Assembly: GCF_019279795.1 (NCBI RefSeq)
Contig: NC_056738.1
Span: 475,496,040-475,560,039, forward strand
Direction of reading: 5' to 3'
DNA: 64,000 nt
Source: Protopterus annectens
Taxonomy: Eukaryota; Chordata; Ceratodontiformes; Protopteridae
Shown: positions 13,433 to 24,732 of the stretch, in pieces
How positions within the stretch are numbered: the stretch's first letter is position 1
How the letters are laid out: every line of letters starts with the position of its first letter
Program-made: the position numbers and the translations under genes
Notes under the pieces: generated by a model
Database searches by the model: none
Seen by the model: only the letters and a program-made list of their open reading frames with translations
What the model was told of the DNA's origin: nothing

Positions 13433-14870
13433 ATAGTCTAAGACAGGCAATTTTAAAGAAGATATCTCTGGCATTGGTACCCTGTTTGACACACGTGACA
13501 GAGAGATCCTTTACGACAGGTTATGCCTCAAATATGCGGAAGAAGGTGACTGCACCAGTTAAAGAAGTTGGAAATAACAGTTTTTAAGTAATTATAGACC
13601 TGCAAGTTGACAAGTATGCATGGAAATTGTTTGAAAGGGTATTAACTGAGCAAAATACCTTTATATCATTGATTAGAACAAGGTATAAATCAGTACAGGT
13701 TTTCTGGAAGAGGATCTGGTCAAACCAGATTACTGAATCTTTTTTATTGATGTTATTGATGCAACAGATATAGGGTAACCAGTGGATGGCATATATTTAG
13801 GTCTGGCAGGAGCATATGACACAATGATATATAGTGAGAGCTTAGTGAGATGTTGTTAAGTGGGGTAAGAGCTAGTTAATAATATTTAGTAGGGTTAAAC
13901 TTGATAGTGAATTATGTGATTATGAAATTGTCAATAAGGGTGTGATGCAGGGTTCATTATTAGGACAATTCTTGTTCATTTATTTTATGTCTGCAATAAA
14001 TGGTCAAAAACAGGTGTGGATTAGCGAATTTGCAGATGACACCAAGTTTGGTAGTATTATACTGAGTGTCCATAATCCAATGACATTTCAACACTTTGCA
14101 GACTATTTGGTGAATTGGTCAAAGGACAGCAGTGTAGTCTTTAATTCAGATCAGTATGTTATACGTAACAATATGGTACATAGAACAATAAATATCACTA
14201 TGCACTACATGTTGTTATTCTTAAAGATGTAGAGGTAATCAAGGATGCGGGTTTGTATGTGGACAACAATCTTGGCTTTGATAAAATGCAACAGATATGG
14301 CTAGAAGATGTTACTCCACTCAGAGATTTGTTTCATACAGTGGTTAGCAGGAAATTGTATGCATTGCTTCCTTGTTATGTAAAACCTTGGTTAGGGCAAT
14401 AACTGAATATTGTTCAGTATGTCTTGATAATAAAATTTAATTGGTGAGACTTGAAAGAATACAAAGAAAATTCAAAAGACAGGAAGTTGTCTTGAGACAT
14501 AAACATTACATGAACAGGTTAAGGACTCTCAAATTATTGTTTGTTAAATATAGGCTTCTAAGTGTGTGATTTAATGTTAATGTATAAATGTTGTTACAGT
14601 GAAGTGTTGGCTTCATGCAGTGATCATTTAAAAAAATATAAAACTGACACACAGCACCTTAGTGGTTGATACTCTAAGACATTCTACTATACATATACAG
14701 AACAGTTTTTCTTAGAGCAGGGAGCCTGTAGAATATGCTTTGCATGTCTATTAGAACTGCTCCTAGCCTGGTATGTTTTAAAATTTACTAGAATGCTGGG
14801 TAGCATATTTAGTATTTTAACCAGAAATTGAATAGAGGTAAGCTCCTCTATTACCCTAGAGGTCCTGAGT
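13433..14870 (+). mobile_element. CR1-type reverse transcriptase relic
   Basis: Plus-strand translation, with several frame changes, follows the CR1 RT order: a KLFERVLTEQ block near 13630, a decayed YLDLAGAYD-like block near 13790, GVMQGSLLGQFLFIYF at 13939-13985, and SEFADDTKFGSI at 14020-14056 with the catalytic ADD intact. After that come an EVIKDAGLYVDNNLGF block (14231-14280) and the ITEYCSVC and RLERIQRKF C-terminal blocks. It belongs to a different and older CR1 subfamily than copies A-E, which read FxDxxK at motif C. Confidence 0.8.
13942..14232 (+). pseudogene. CR1 RT palm fragment
   Basis: The longest uninterrupted frame of the relic, 96 residues, covers RT motifs B (QGSLLGQFLF) and C (FADDTKFG). 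Both motif C aspartates are present, but the protein ends in a stop shortly afterwards and nothing upstream is in frame. No function is expected. Confidence 0.75.
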
Positions 14871-14924
14871 TTTATTAATCACTGCATTGTCACTGTGAAA
14901 TGTACAAGTATTGAATAATTCAAT

Positions 14925-15040
14925 TATTCAGAAACCCATTTTCAGTGGAGACTCTGGGAGAAAATCTCCATAATGAGTAAAATAACATCATCAAATTACA
15001 GAAGATAGGTAGTTATATAATTGTAGAAATAAACACTTTA
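14925..15040 (-). mobile_element. L2-like 3' end fragment
   Basis: The minus strand reads AGTCTCCACTGAAAATGGG near 14937-14957, matching the CCTCCACTGAAAATTGG ending of the L2-like element at 10465-10485. Only the end of the 3' UTR remains. Confidence 0.5.
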
Positions 15041-15802
15041 AACTATAAACAATTATAACATCATAGCAAACCTTTTTTACAAATACCGTAGTAACTTCTA
15101 TTTAACATAGAGGTAAAGGTAAAGACATCTAGTAGAAAAAAACAGAAATTATATTTAATTCAATTTAAGTTTGTCTAAAAACTGAGATATACACCAGTAC
15201 CCACTCACTATATTTTTTCCACCTGGGAATGAGTTTGGGAAATAAGATTATGAAAATTAAAAGTTAAAATAGAATGAAATAGTGTTATGTTAGGGGGCAC
15301 TGTAGAAATATTGGATGTTAGACAAAAATGACATTAAATACAGATGTGCAAGATATATACAGTCAGAGATAAAACTGTTCATTTAAGGCAGTAGGTATTA
15401 ATATTAACAACATTCTCATACTCAGACTAATATCTTATGAACAGTAGGTCAGTTATTAGAGGGTAAAGTGCCATCTGCAAGCTGACTTGATCTGGCAGGC
15501 ACAAGAATGAATCTGCCCTTCTAGAATATTCAGGGTGTGAGCTATTTAAGAGTGCCAAGTGTATCCATATTTACATGAATAATGTAGATATGGAAAGTTA
15601 TACTCTCATACTGGGGGGGGGGGCAGAACAAATTATTACATTTATAAAATTATATTAAAGCACGCTTTGATAAGAGAAACAAAAACTATGCATATTTATA
15701 TGAAGAACACTGTATTAATAGTAACCTTATTCAAGGATGGAGATAAACATATCATGAAATTTAGGTCATGCATTAAAAAGCAAAGTGTGATTATCAAATA
15801 AA
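15041..15802. other. No gene recognised
   Basis: AT-rich sequence. A run of nine G lies at 15614-15622. Nothing else stands out. Confidence 0.55.
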
Positions 15803-16049
15803 CTACATAAGACAGGTATCACAACACCACCTCTTCACGACAGAACACTAATAGAAAAATTCAAACCTCCGTTGCTGTACCATAAAGGGCTGCCCTCCAA
15901 ACGATAAAAGCACAATACTGTCACTATTACTGTGGCAATAGCAGTTCAAAAATATCCAACGCAAGGTAGCAGACTCCAATAATAAATTTAATGTAAATCC
16001 ACAAAATGACACAGTGATACGAATGACATAAAGTAATATAAAATAATAA

Positions 16050-16096
16050 TGATTGAGCACGCTTTCGTCTTCAGTATATAGACTTCATCAGAATCA
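16050..16096 (-). ncRNA. Minimal hammerhead ribozyme, left arm
   Basis: Mirror image of the motif at 16482-16528. The minus strand reads TGATT, then CTGATGA, a 4-bp helix II GTCT/AGAC, GAAA, the short GC-GT-GC helix III, TC and AATCA. All core nucleotides and helices are conserved between arms. Confidence 0.75.
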
Positions 16097-16481
16097 AACA
16101 CTCACACTGAATAAATGCTTTAAATACCCAAAGCAAGAACACCATTGGGTGATTGATTGATTGTTATATAGGTAGGAAGGTAATATAGTAGTAATTATTG
16201 CATCCACAATCTATTCATATCGTACAAACAAAACATTTTGTGCAACATGGAAATAGTATGTATGTATGTTTACAGTTTTCATTTATTAGTATTTGTGGTT
16301 CCTAAGATTAATTGAGACATCTTGGCCATTTCCATGTTGCACAAAATGTTTTGTTTGTACGATATGAATAGATTGTGGATGCAATAATTACTACTATATT
16401 ACCTTTTGGTGTAACAATCAATCAATCACCCAATGGTGTTCTTGTTTTGGGTATTTAAAGCATTTATTCAGTGTGAGTGTT

Positions 16482-16528
16482 TGATTCTGATGAAGTCTAT
16501 ATACTGAAGACGAAAGCGTGCTCAATCA
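16482..16528 (+). ncRNA. Minimal hammerhead ribozyme, right arm
   Basis: Helix I is formed by TGATT (16482-16486) with AATCA (16524-16528), 5 perfect base pairs. The core CTGATGA is at 16487-16493. Helix II is GTCT (16495-16498) with AGAC (16508-16511), with one extra A at 16494. GAAA is at 16512-16515. Helix III is only GC/GC (16516-16517 with 16520-16521), followed by T16522 and C16523. The expected self-cleavage is 3' of C16523. A two-base-pair helix III matches the small variants described in Penelope-like elements, which cleave as dimers. Activity is inferred from the fold. Confidence 0.75.
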
Positions 16529-16741
16529 TTATTATTTTATATTACTTTATGTCATTCGTATCACTGTGTCATTTTGTGGATTTACATTAAATTTATTATT
16601 GGAGTCTGCTACCTTGCGTTGGATATTTTTGAACTGCTATTGCCACAGTAATAGTGACAGTATTGTGCTTTTATCATTTGGAGGGCAGCCCTTTATGGTA
16701 CAGCAATGGAGGTTTGAATTTTTCTACATAAGATAGGTATC

Positions 16742-17317
16742 CACAGTTCTGCAGGATGCACATGGCTTGTGCTATTAATGAGTGCTAGCAAAAGGATATA
16801 TATAATACTATACACATACAGTTAAGAGAAATCTAGCCATATATAGAAGTATTTATTTGAAGTGCACTGCATTAATATTAAGAATATTCTAATACTAAGC
16901 CTAAACTCATGAATGACTGGGTTACATTTCAAAACAAGGATGTAGCTACAATAATTTGCTAAGCATATACATTGAAAGAGTCAATGGGCACAGGAAATGA
17001 ACAAAAAATACGAAAATATGAAATACTTTCCATGTTTAATAATGATTATGCCAAAATGGATTACAATGGCATAATTTGGGGGAGAATATTTTTATATCTA
17101 CTTTAATATTATAAAAACTGTGTGACCAACAAGTGAACAAATGCTGTATGTACAACATTAAGACACGGTCTTGGCACTGATAGCTGCCATTTGCTATGTA
17201 TGGTTTTGTAGATGAATTCTATGCTTTAAAATATTGTAAAATATGATGTGCATAATTTGCATAGCTATCATAGTTTTATAATATAGAAATATGCCATCTG
17301 CTCAAGTATACTTACTG
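16742..17317. other. No gene recognised
   Basis: AT-rich sequence without a recognisable family. Confidence 0.55.
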
Positions 17318-18680
17318 GTGACTTTAATGCTCATTTAATTGGTAAAAGAAAAAAAAAAGACTGATGCTACATAAGTAGACTTTCTTTTACTTTTCCAGCT
17401 TAAAGACTTCTGGGCTCTCAAGAATGCTACGCAACCAGAAAACAAATGTTTGGATATAAGACACAAGAGACTGGCCAGATCAGACATTTTTTTTTCTTTC
17501 TGGTCTAATGACAGAACTGGGAGGAAGGATAAAGATATTTCCCCACGTATTACCTGATCAGACACCAATTTTTGCCAGTCATGGACATGTCTGTAATAGA
17601 TGTGTCTAGTTAGACTGAAGGATTTGCTTGTAGGGTGTTAACTTTAAACATAGAAATTAATAAGGACCTTAAAGATTTTTGGGCCAATAATGAATTCTCT
17701 TTGACTTCCTTCCCTGTTTTTGTGCATCATTTAAAGGTTATATTTCTGATTTTATTACAACTTTCCAAAGGGTTAAAATTACCAAAAAATAGGCATTTTT
17801 TACATAAATTACAGACTGTAGAAATCATTATGAAAATGTATTTCATTAAATATCCTGGAATAAGGTAATCAAAAGTGTATAAAATTTAGACATCAGTTAA
17901 ACATTGGAAAATGTACATGTTGTTCATCTATATTTGCAATGAAAAGACTTTAAACATTTTAACATAACTTTTTATGTGGTTTAATGCATATAAAGCATCT
18001 GATATGGTAAACAGAAAAAAATATTTTTTGCTATATGAAAATTATCAGCTAAAATTTTAAATATAATACAAGATTTATTTGAAAAATCATCTTAACATAA
18101 AGCAATTACATCAGTACAACTAAAGGTCAACTGAATTATGACAATTGGACTCAAATAGCTGTAGTGGTCCCTATCCACAGCAGAGGATCTTGAGTAGATC
18201 AGGAGGAATTAAATAATTATACAATTCATCAACCATGCCAGTATTGTGTGCAAAGTTATAGAAAATAACACTGTGCAATATGTTCAGAAGGACAAAGGCC
18301 ACTGATTCCAGATATGTATCTGCATGACATTGTATGTCATGTCTACTAAATGTGGTTTCCTTAGGAGAAAATTATAAATACATGCACAGCTTACACTGAT
18401 ATCATGAATGCTTTCAATTTTATACCAAATGAAAAAAAAAACTGAGTGATCTTAATATCAAGCATATAGTATCCTATAGATTAAAACTTACCTTTCCAGC
18501 AGGACACAGTTGTTAAAGGTGAAAAGTCAACTTTAATCAATGGTTGAAGTTTCAGCTTGGGTGATGCAGGACTCATTTATTGTACTACTTATTTTTTGCA
18601 CCTTTTTAGATGCAGAAATTAAAAGCACTAGCATCTTATTCACTAAACATTCTGATGATTGCAGATTGGGTAGGGATTTA
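17318..18680 (+). mobile_element. Possible highly decayed LINE
   Basis: Weak, ordered similarity to a LINE ORF2. Near 17318-17345 the plus strand encodes GDFNAHLIGK, an APE endonuclease block. Near 18150-18230 there is AVVVPIHSRGS with a following NNY, like RT motif 1. Near 18400-18425 there is DIMNAFNFIP where an RT has DFxKAFDxVP. Stops and frame changes are frequent, and the 102 bases after 18500 match an FSVGxGLxQG-like block only loosely. Each block alone could be chance; the order and spacing make a relic plausible. Confidence 0.35.
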
Positions 18681-18965
18681 CCTTTTCATATTAAGCAAAT
18701 GGATTAAAACAACCTATATTGAGTGCAAAACTAATGTTATGGACTTTATTGCCAACAAATTAGGAATTAATTTTGGAAAACGAAATATCCATGATGCTAA
18801 ATACAATGGAGAGCAGCACATAGGATACATTTTGTTAATAACAACATACAATACAGTAATAAGTGGAGAGTTCACTTCTGATCAACAAACTGCTACAGCT
18901 GTAAAAAATGCACTCAGTGTGACCACTACACGACTCAGTGGGATTAATAACCACTTCATGAAGGG

Positions 18966-19041
18966 TACCACCTACCTCAGTAGTTGGCTCCATCTGCAGT
19001 GAGGTTACCACCTACCTCAGTAGTTGCCCTCAATCTGCAGA
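18966..19041 (+). repeat. Short tandem duplication
   Basis: TACCACCTACCTCAGTAGTT is present at about 18966-18985 and 19006-19025, each followed by a similar CATCTGCAG or CAATCTGCAG. The unit is about 40 bp. Confidence 0.85.
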
Positions 19042-19801
19042 CTCCTGACCAAACTCCTAGTTGAGTTGCATTGGGTTCAGAAGCAATTAATTAAAATGAT
19101 AAATGTGTTTAGAATCTTGGCTTACTAAGAAACTTTAGGAACTATTCTGATGATTATATTCCTCTTGATTGACAATGTATGCCTTGTTTTCTGTGCCACT
19201 AAAGAGCCTCTATTCTTTCAGAGTCTGTCTAGAAAGTAGCAATTAAAACTACAGTAATGAACAAATCAGCCTTAAAATACTAGCTGAAATACTAGCAAAC
19301 AGGAAAATGTATCACACCAGAGATTTAAACAGTAAATTCAAAACACACACATTTTTTTTCATGCTGCTATTGCCATAAGTCTTGGTATTATTCCCCTATT
19401 AACCATGCTGGCAAATGTTCATGCACACACCTGCACACTTTTATATACTGGTTTACTTCATCCACTGTTATCTGTATTTTTTTCCTACTAGTTTAAATTG
19501 TATAAACATGTTCTGAGGCTGTAAACATAAAAAATGTCATGACAGTTTTTTTTCCAAAGCTCTGACATTTTTACTGAGCTGTTAATTACTTAGTTTTTTT
19601 TATACACACTAATACACATAGATGGATATTTACTAGATGATATTATTAGACAGATTTATGTTTATATTTATAATGTTCTAGTTAGATTATGGTTATGGTT
19701 AGATAGCTATGTGTTTTTTCTTGATTTTAGTTCTTGTCACACACCTGATGAAGGCTTTATTGCATTAGGTAGCCAAAAGCAATTTTAGTTAAAAGTCATT
19801 G
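19042..19801. other. No gene recognised
   Basis: AT-rich sequence with T-runs; no family seen. Confidence 0.55.
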
Positions 19802-19818
19802 TATGTGTATTTTATGCT

Positions 19819-20101
19819 GTTGTTTGTCTTTTCGGCTTTTCCTGGTAAGGGGTCACCACAGCGGAACTCCGGTCCTCTAATGATTGGCAGTAGGTTTTTA
19901 TGGTGCCGAGTTGCCAGCCCGACACCCAACCTTTAGCAAAGGCACACCCATTCACGCATGTCTTTCGGAGGCCACTCGACTGCGGGGAGGACATGCAGAC
20001 TCCACACAGAAGGCACTCCCTACACACTAGCTGATAATCGAACGGGAGAACCTCTTGCTGTGAGGCAACAACGCAACCGCTGCACCACCACTGCAGTATT
20101 T
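19819..20101 (-). mobile_element. tRNA-derived SINE with an RTE-type 3' tail
   Basis: On the minus strand the element starts with a tRNA-like head: a GTGCAGCGGTTGC A-box-like block (about 20065-20085) and a GTTCGATTAT B-box-like block at 20034-20043. A central body containing TGTGGAGTCTGCATGTCC follows. Its 3' part (plus 19829-19868) reads on the minus strand GTTCCGCTGTGGTGACCCCT and matches the tail of the RTE at 73-107. A perfect 17-bp repeat, TATGTGTATTTTATGCT, flanks it at 19802-19818 and 20102-20118, which is a clear target-site duplication. Sharing a tail with a LINE is how SINEs are known to recruit LINE reverse transcriptase. Confidence 0.9.
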
Positions 20102-20118
20102 TATGTGTATTTTATGCT

Positions 20119-21110
20119 TTTCTTAATACCTGATTTTGGAATGTGGGTCGTAAATAGATAAGTAGTATTTTCCTTAACTAGGATTTAGTATGATCTAATC
20201 AGTTATACTGTGTGGGAGTGGGTACTTGTTCTAGAATGCATTTTTATGACCCTGTTTATACTGTTTGCCTTGAATAGGCTGGTTTACAATACATACATTT
20301 TCCTCACCTACTTTTAAGTATATAAAAGATGATTGGGATAATTTAATAAAGCCTGCATGGAGCAATTCTCCATGTAGGAACAGTATTACAGCCCGAATAT
20401 GAAATATGGCAGCTGAGTGATCCAGGAAACAGGGCTGAGGGTGTGCACGAGCGTGCAGTCACGGAGGTGTCCATGGAATGCACATCACCTCATAACCTGG
20501 TGAAAACCATGCAAATGAGGTGAATTTGTGATTCAACAAGCAGAAAGGCACCCTTGTAGGTGTTGTGGCAGTATATGAAATGTACATGGTTACAAACTAT
20601 GTACTGGAGTATAAATTTTAAACAGGGTCTGTAAAAGCCCAAAAAAGGGTGGATATTACACAGTAGGCATGCAAATGGCCAGAATTATGGCCAGTGAGTT
20701 AAAAAGCAATGCAAATTATATGGCCAGTGAGTTAAAAAAAAGCAAAGCAAATTATGAAAAATTATTTTTTAATACATATTTTATGTTTAAGCAGCATGCA
20801 GCAACACGTAAATATGCTGTTTTTCAGAAAAAAAACTGTAAAATATGAAATTTACACATATATGCAAAAGTATTGCATTTTAGTGCCCAGTATGCAGAGT
20901 CATACAATGGCAGGTTACAGTGGTTGCTAAAGCGATAGGTCTTGGTGTAGTGCAGTATCCAGGGTATACGCAATTAGGCGCATGTAAAGGAGCCAGGGTT
21001 ATTGAATCGCAAAAATGTCCACTGTGTCCATAGGTACTAACTGTGATAGGGCTAGAACTGTGTTGGTATAGGCAGAACAGATAGCTAAAAGCAAAAGGGT
21101 GTGTGCCATG
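20119..21110. other. No gene recognised; small tandem duplication
   Basis: Mostly unremarkable sequence. ATGGCCAGTGAGTTAAAAA occurs at about 20685-20703 and again at 20721-20739, each followed by a similar GCAAATTAT end. Confidence 0.55.
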
Positions 21111-21134
21111 CCATGTTTAAGCAGATTGGAGCTT

Positions 21135-21335
21135 AATGGCACCTGTTTGCTCTCTGCTAAGCACAGCTAAGCAGAGGAACATGTCTGAGGCTGCTAAGCT
21201 ATGCTTAGCCCCATAGCATGTGTTTTAGCTGGTTAAAGAAAAGCTAAGGGTGCTCATGTACAGGAAAGGGTCTAAACTGCTAAGCAATTTTTACACTAGC
21301 ACCACGGGTTTCCATGGCTTGCAGCAGGGCTTAGC
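21135..21335 (+). repeat. Left subterminal TGCTAAGC array of a Harbinger element
   Basis: About six copies of a TGCTAAGC or GCTTAGCA motif in 200 bp, mostly in the TGCTAAGC sense (for example 21156-21164, 21199-21207, 21275-21284). A similar array in mainly the opposite sense lies at 50108-50345. Clustered subterminal motifs are typical transposase or Myb-protein binding sites of PIF/Harbinger and related elements. I could not define the exact terminal repeat or its 3-bp target duplication. Confidence 0.55.
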
Positions 21336-21342
21336 AGTGGAA

Positions 21343-21346
21343 GAAA

Positions 21347-21378
<32 letters not shown>

Positions 21379-21379
21379 A
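21343..21379. repeat. (AAAT)n microsatellite
   Basis: Nine or so AAAT units between the subterminal array and the transposase gene. Confidence 0.95.
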
Positions 21380-21611
21380 AATAGCCTGGGAAAGCCAATC
21401 AAGTATAAATGACTGATAAGCCCTGTTCCACTGACACTGGCCCATTCAAACCCCTCAGTGATAACCCTGGCAGGTGGAATGCAGCATAGTCAGCCAATCG
21501 CACAGGCTGCATCTGCAGCACACCACTATAAAGTATGCATACACCTTCAATCTGATTTTCCCACATACTCTGCACCATTGGAGTACACACTTGGGAATTT
21601 TAACAGACAAA

Positions 21612-22675
21612 ATGATAGGGGCTGCTGCTGCTCTGCTACATCTGTATGTGCTAGAGGCTGAGGTCAGTGCTGATGCTGATGCTGACAATAAGCCTAGACT
21701 GAGAAGGAAAAGAGTGTTCAGGCCCAGGGTAACCTTCCAGGGGCTACATGAGCTGGAGATAGTAGACCCCTACAGGGTGGACAGGGAGATACTACAGGAA
21801 CTCACTGAGCTCTGCCACCCTCACTTCAAACCTAGAGCTAACAGAGGGGAGCCCATCCCAGTGGAAAGAAAGATATGTGTAGCCTTAAGAATACTAGTTA
21901 CAGGTACTTTCCAAAGACCTACTAGGGACATGATGGGGGTCTCACAGGCATCCACATACAGGGTACTCCAGCAGTTCCTGGATGTCATGCTAACACATGA
22001 CAGTGAGCACATTTATTTACCCTGCACCCCTAAGGAGAGGACCAGCAATATGCATCTCTTCTACCATGTAGCACACTACCCAGAGATACTGAGTGCCATA
22101 GATTGCACTCACATGCACATCAAAGCAGCACCCAGTGAGGAGGTTAGAGTCTACGTTAACCACAAGGAGGTATCACTCCATCAACTGCCAGGTCATGTAT
22201 ATCATGAATGTGTGTGCTGGTAGCCCTAGCAGCTATCACAACTCCCACATTTGACATGCATCAGACCTGCACCAGATTTTACCGGGGGGGGGGGACATTC
22301 CATACGGCTATTTACTGGGGGATGCCGGCTACTCGCTGGAGCCATGGATGATGACACCCATCAGAAATGCACATGCACCAACTGAAGAACATCATAATGA
22401 AGCGCACACACAAACTAGGAACTTAATAGAGCATGTGTTTGGGCTGCTCAAATCATGGTTCTGCTGCCTTGACATATCCGGTGGAGCCCTGCCGTACTCT
22501 TCAGCCACATGTGCACACATGTTCATAGTATGTGCCATGCTACACAATATGATCCTGTGGAAACAGCTGCAGCAGGAACATCACAGTGAAGGGGGACACG
22601 GCCCCTACCAGTGCCAAGGCCCCCACAGGCACAGGGGGACTTGGAGGAGAAACCCCCTGAGCCTGTCCCTGTAGA
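21612..22675 (+). pseudogene. PIF/Harbinger (HARBI1-like) transposase, frameshifted
   Basis: DDE nuclease that would cut the transposon ends. The ATG at 21612 opens a typical N-terminus: acidic stretch, then RRKRVFRPRVTF, then GTFQRPTRDMMGVSQAST, the helix-turn-helix region. The catalytic domain starts with the first aspartate in SAIDCTHMHIKA (GAT at 22101). The frame shifts near 22160 and again at an 11-G run (22284-22294). Across the shifts come YHSINCQ, then SSYHNSH where HD is expected, so the second catalytic Asp is Asn (AAC at 22240), then LLGDAGYSLEPW and RNLIEHVFGLLKS with the catalytic Glu (GAG at 22429). Length is about 350 residues, normal for the family. Two frameshifts and D-to-N make it inactive. 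Confidence 0.9.
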
Positions 22676-23230
22676 CAGATGTAGGCATTCCCAGTACGCT
22701 CTGGCCTTGGCAAAGAAGCAATGCATAGCATATGCAATGACAACTTAGAGACCTAGGGACTGATACCTCACTCTGACCCATATACATAGTAAAAAGGATG
22801 CCAGCCACACCACACTACCTGTACTTTACCATGTATAGGCTATGTACTGCATGCATCCAACAGAGTCAGCCCTGAAGCACTGTCCTCTCAACTGCTGCAG
22901 GCACAAGGCAAGTCACTCTTCTTAACAACAAATGAATGGGGGTAGCAGACTGTTGTAGCATATGTATGGTATTGCTGCATGTATGCAAGGGAATGGAGGG
23001 GGCTACCAGGATAGCAGCAGACATGTGACAGCTATGTGAGACAACAGAGACTCTCTGCTAAATACTGGCTGCCCCAGAATATGTAGCAGGCTCCAGTCCA
23101 GCAAAACCCACTGCATTATGTGAGGGACTTACAAACAGTGGGGTCATAGGACAGATGCATGGATGTGAATGTTGGAGTTCCCTACATACCTCTCAACCTC
23201 TTAGAGCAAGAAATCTGTACAAAGCCATAC
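22676..23230. other. No gene recognised
   Basis: Presumed internal Harbinger non-coding sequence downstream of the transposase. No motif seen. Confidence 0.5.
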
Positions 23231-23234
23231 ATAA

Positions 23235-23510
23235 ATGTGGGACAAAGGCCCAAAAAGAGGGATGATTTTTAAATATTGCTATTACAAACTTAGAAAGTTG
23301 ATAGAATAACAGGTTTTGCATCAGCATGAATTTTCTGAAGGGTATGAAGTCTGAAACTCATTATTTTGTAACTTCAGTCTTTAATGATTTGCCAGTAATC
23401 TGCCAGAAAACCACAATTTTCTGAAAAAGGGACCCAAAATATGAGGCAAACAGCTGGACATTCTGTGAAAATCTGTACAGTCTAGAGGTATGGTAACCCT
23501 GACACACCCG
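23235..23510 (+). repeat. Unclassified repeat R1, copy 1
   Basis: About 275 bp that aligns along most of its length with 28688-28965 and, more weakly, with 45600-45757. Shared anchors include TTTTCTGAAGGGTATGAAGT, a CAGTCTTTAAT block, AATCTGCCAGAAAAC and GGACATTCTG. No tRNA-like promoter or coding frame is evident. Confidence 0.7.
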
Positions 23511-23691
23511 TGTTCCCATACAACTGCCGTAAAATTTATGTTGGTAAGGTACTAGCAGCAGGTCACATATTCCCAGAGCTGTCCATATCAACTTGCTAAC
23601 ATGTTCTATTTCCACAATATGCAGGGGTCAATATGCTATGTATGTGTGTGGTTAACAGTGTCAGGATGTAGACTGCACTGACTGGTGACTG

Positions 23692-23765
23692 TTGTGGCTT
23701 AGTGGGCTAAGTACATTACTGTGGTTGGTTGGGTCCATGGTTCGAGACTGGCTGTGCCTACTATT
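23692..23765 (+). repeat. tRNA-derived repeat
   Basis: TGGCTTAGTGGG at about 23696 fits a pol III A box and GGTTCGAGACT at about 23749 fits a B box, spaced as in a tRNA. The surrounding bases do not pair as a functional tRNA. It resembles the heads repeated at 45.9-46.3 kb. Confidence 0.55.
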
Positions 23766-24732
23766 TTGCATGTAAGCTACACCTACCCTAGAAGTTCTAC
23801 AGACTGTCTAGATGTCAGTATTTGTCACTGCAGGAAAGCTGGACAATGCCAAAGACAATGAAGGGACAGAGGGCCACAGGTATGGACAGTGCACAGCCAT
23901 GAGTAACCTAGATGGTGCCTGGTAGAACAACATGTTATGACAAGTCACTGTAGCACCAGGATATAAAGGCTCCCACATAACTGTGTTAGTACTGACAACA
24001 ATTCAGTTAGCACCATCCATACCTCATTAATGACAGGGTTTTGCAGAATGTCTACACATATGCCTCATATATCTCTTCCATTTTCTTAACATTGCATTTG
24101 TCTGGCTAACTACTGACAAACCAATAAAGGCTAATGTGAAAACATAAATGACATACAGTTGAGATGCAGACTTCATACCCATAAGAAAATGTAAGCTAAT
24201 ATAAAACCAGTTTACCAACTGTCTACATCTATAAGAGCAATATTAATAGCCTGTCCCTATGTTTGGGCCTCTGTCCTACTGTTATATATGGCCCTATCCA
24301 GATGTCAGGCTGTAAGAGTTTGAGAGGTATGGCCAACATGTAACCTTATAATAACTGCAACACAAACCATCTCAGGACTGCAGCAGATGTACTGGGCACA
24401 ATGCTGGACAGCTTGCAAAACAAGTACAGTCAGAGGTGTGAAATCTGTAACCCTGCATGTGGTATTGCAACTTCTACCCCAGTCAAACCATAACTACAAC
24501 TACATAGAGCAGCAACTGTGGACAAAGCCTGGAACTCAAGCAGAGCAGGACAAAGGGCCACATATAAGGGAAAGTAGGAACCACTGGCCACACAAACGTA
24601 GAATGTGCAGACTACAACACCTCATGCAGTAGCATGGGTTCCCTGAAGTGTATAGAGTCAGTAGCCAAATGTCTGCCAGCAGTTTCTCACATGAATCTAT
24701 ATTGATCTGCCACTGACATACCAGGAAATCAT
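23766..24732. other. No gene recognised
   Basis: Unremarkable sequence within the proposed Harbinger interval; short open frames have no family wording. Confidence 0.5.

Larger units (their letters stand above)
15803..16741. mobile_element. Penelope-type foldback unit with inverted pLTR-like arms
   Basis: Two arms of about 400 bp in inverted orientation (15852-16254 and 16328-16726) are separated by a 73-bp spacer. The arms are almost identical, with a few substitutions and small indels. An 18-bp near-perfect direct repeat, CTACATAAGAYAGGTATC, lies outside both arms at 15803-15820 and 16724-16741 and looks like a target-site duplication. Each arm carries a minimal hammerhead ribozyme core. 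Hammerheads in pLTRs are a known mark of Penelope-like elements. There is no RT or GIY-YIG frame inside, so the unit is non-autonomous. A 70-residue open frame repeated in both arms is a consequence of arm identity, not a gene. Confidence 0.7.

Noticed and set aside
15848-16736. Two identical 70-72 residue open frames on opposite strands, as if a duplicated gene
   Set aside because: They are the same frame in the two arms of an inverted repeat that also holds hammerhead motifs; there is no domain or codon signal, so they are read-through of pLTR-like sequence.
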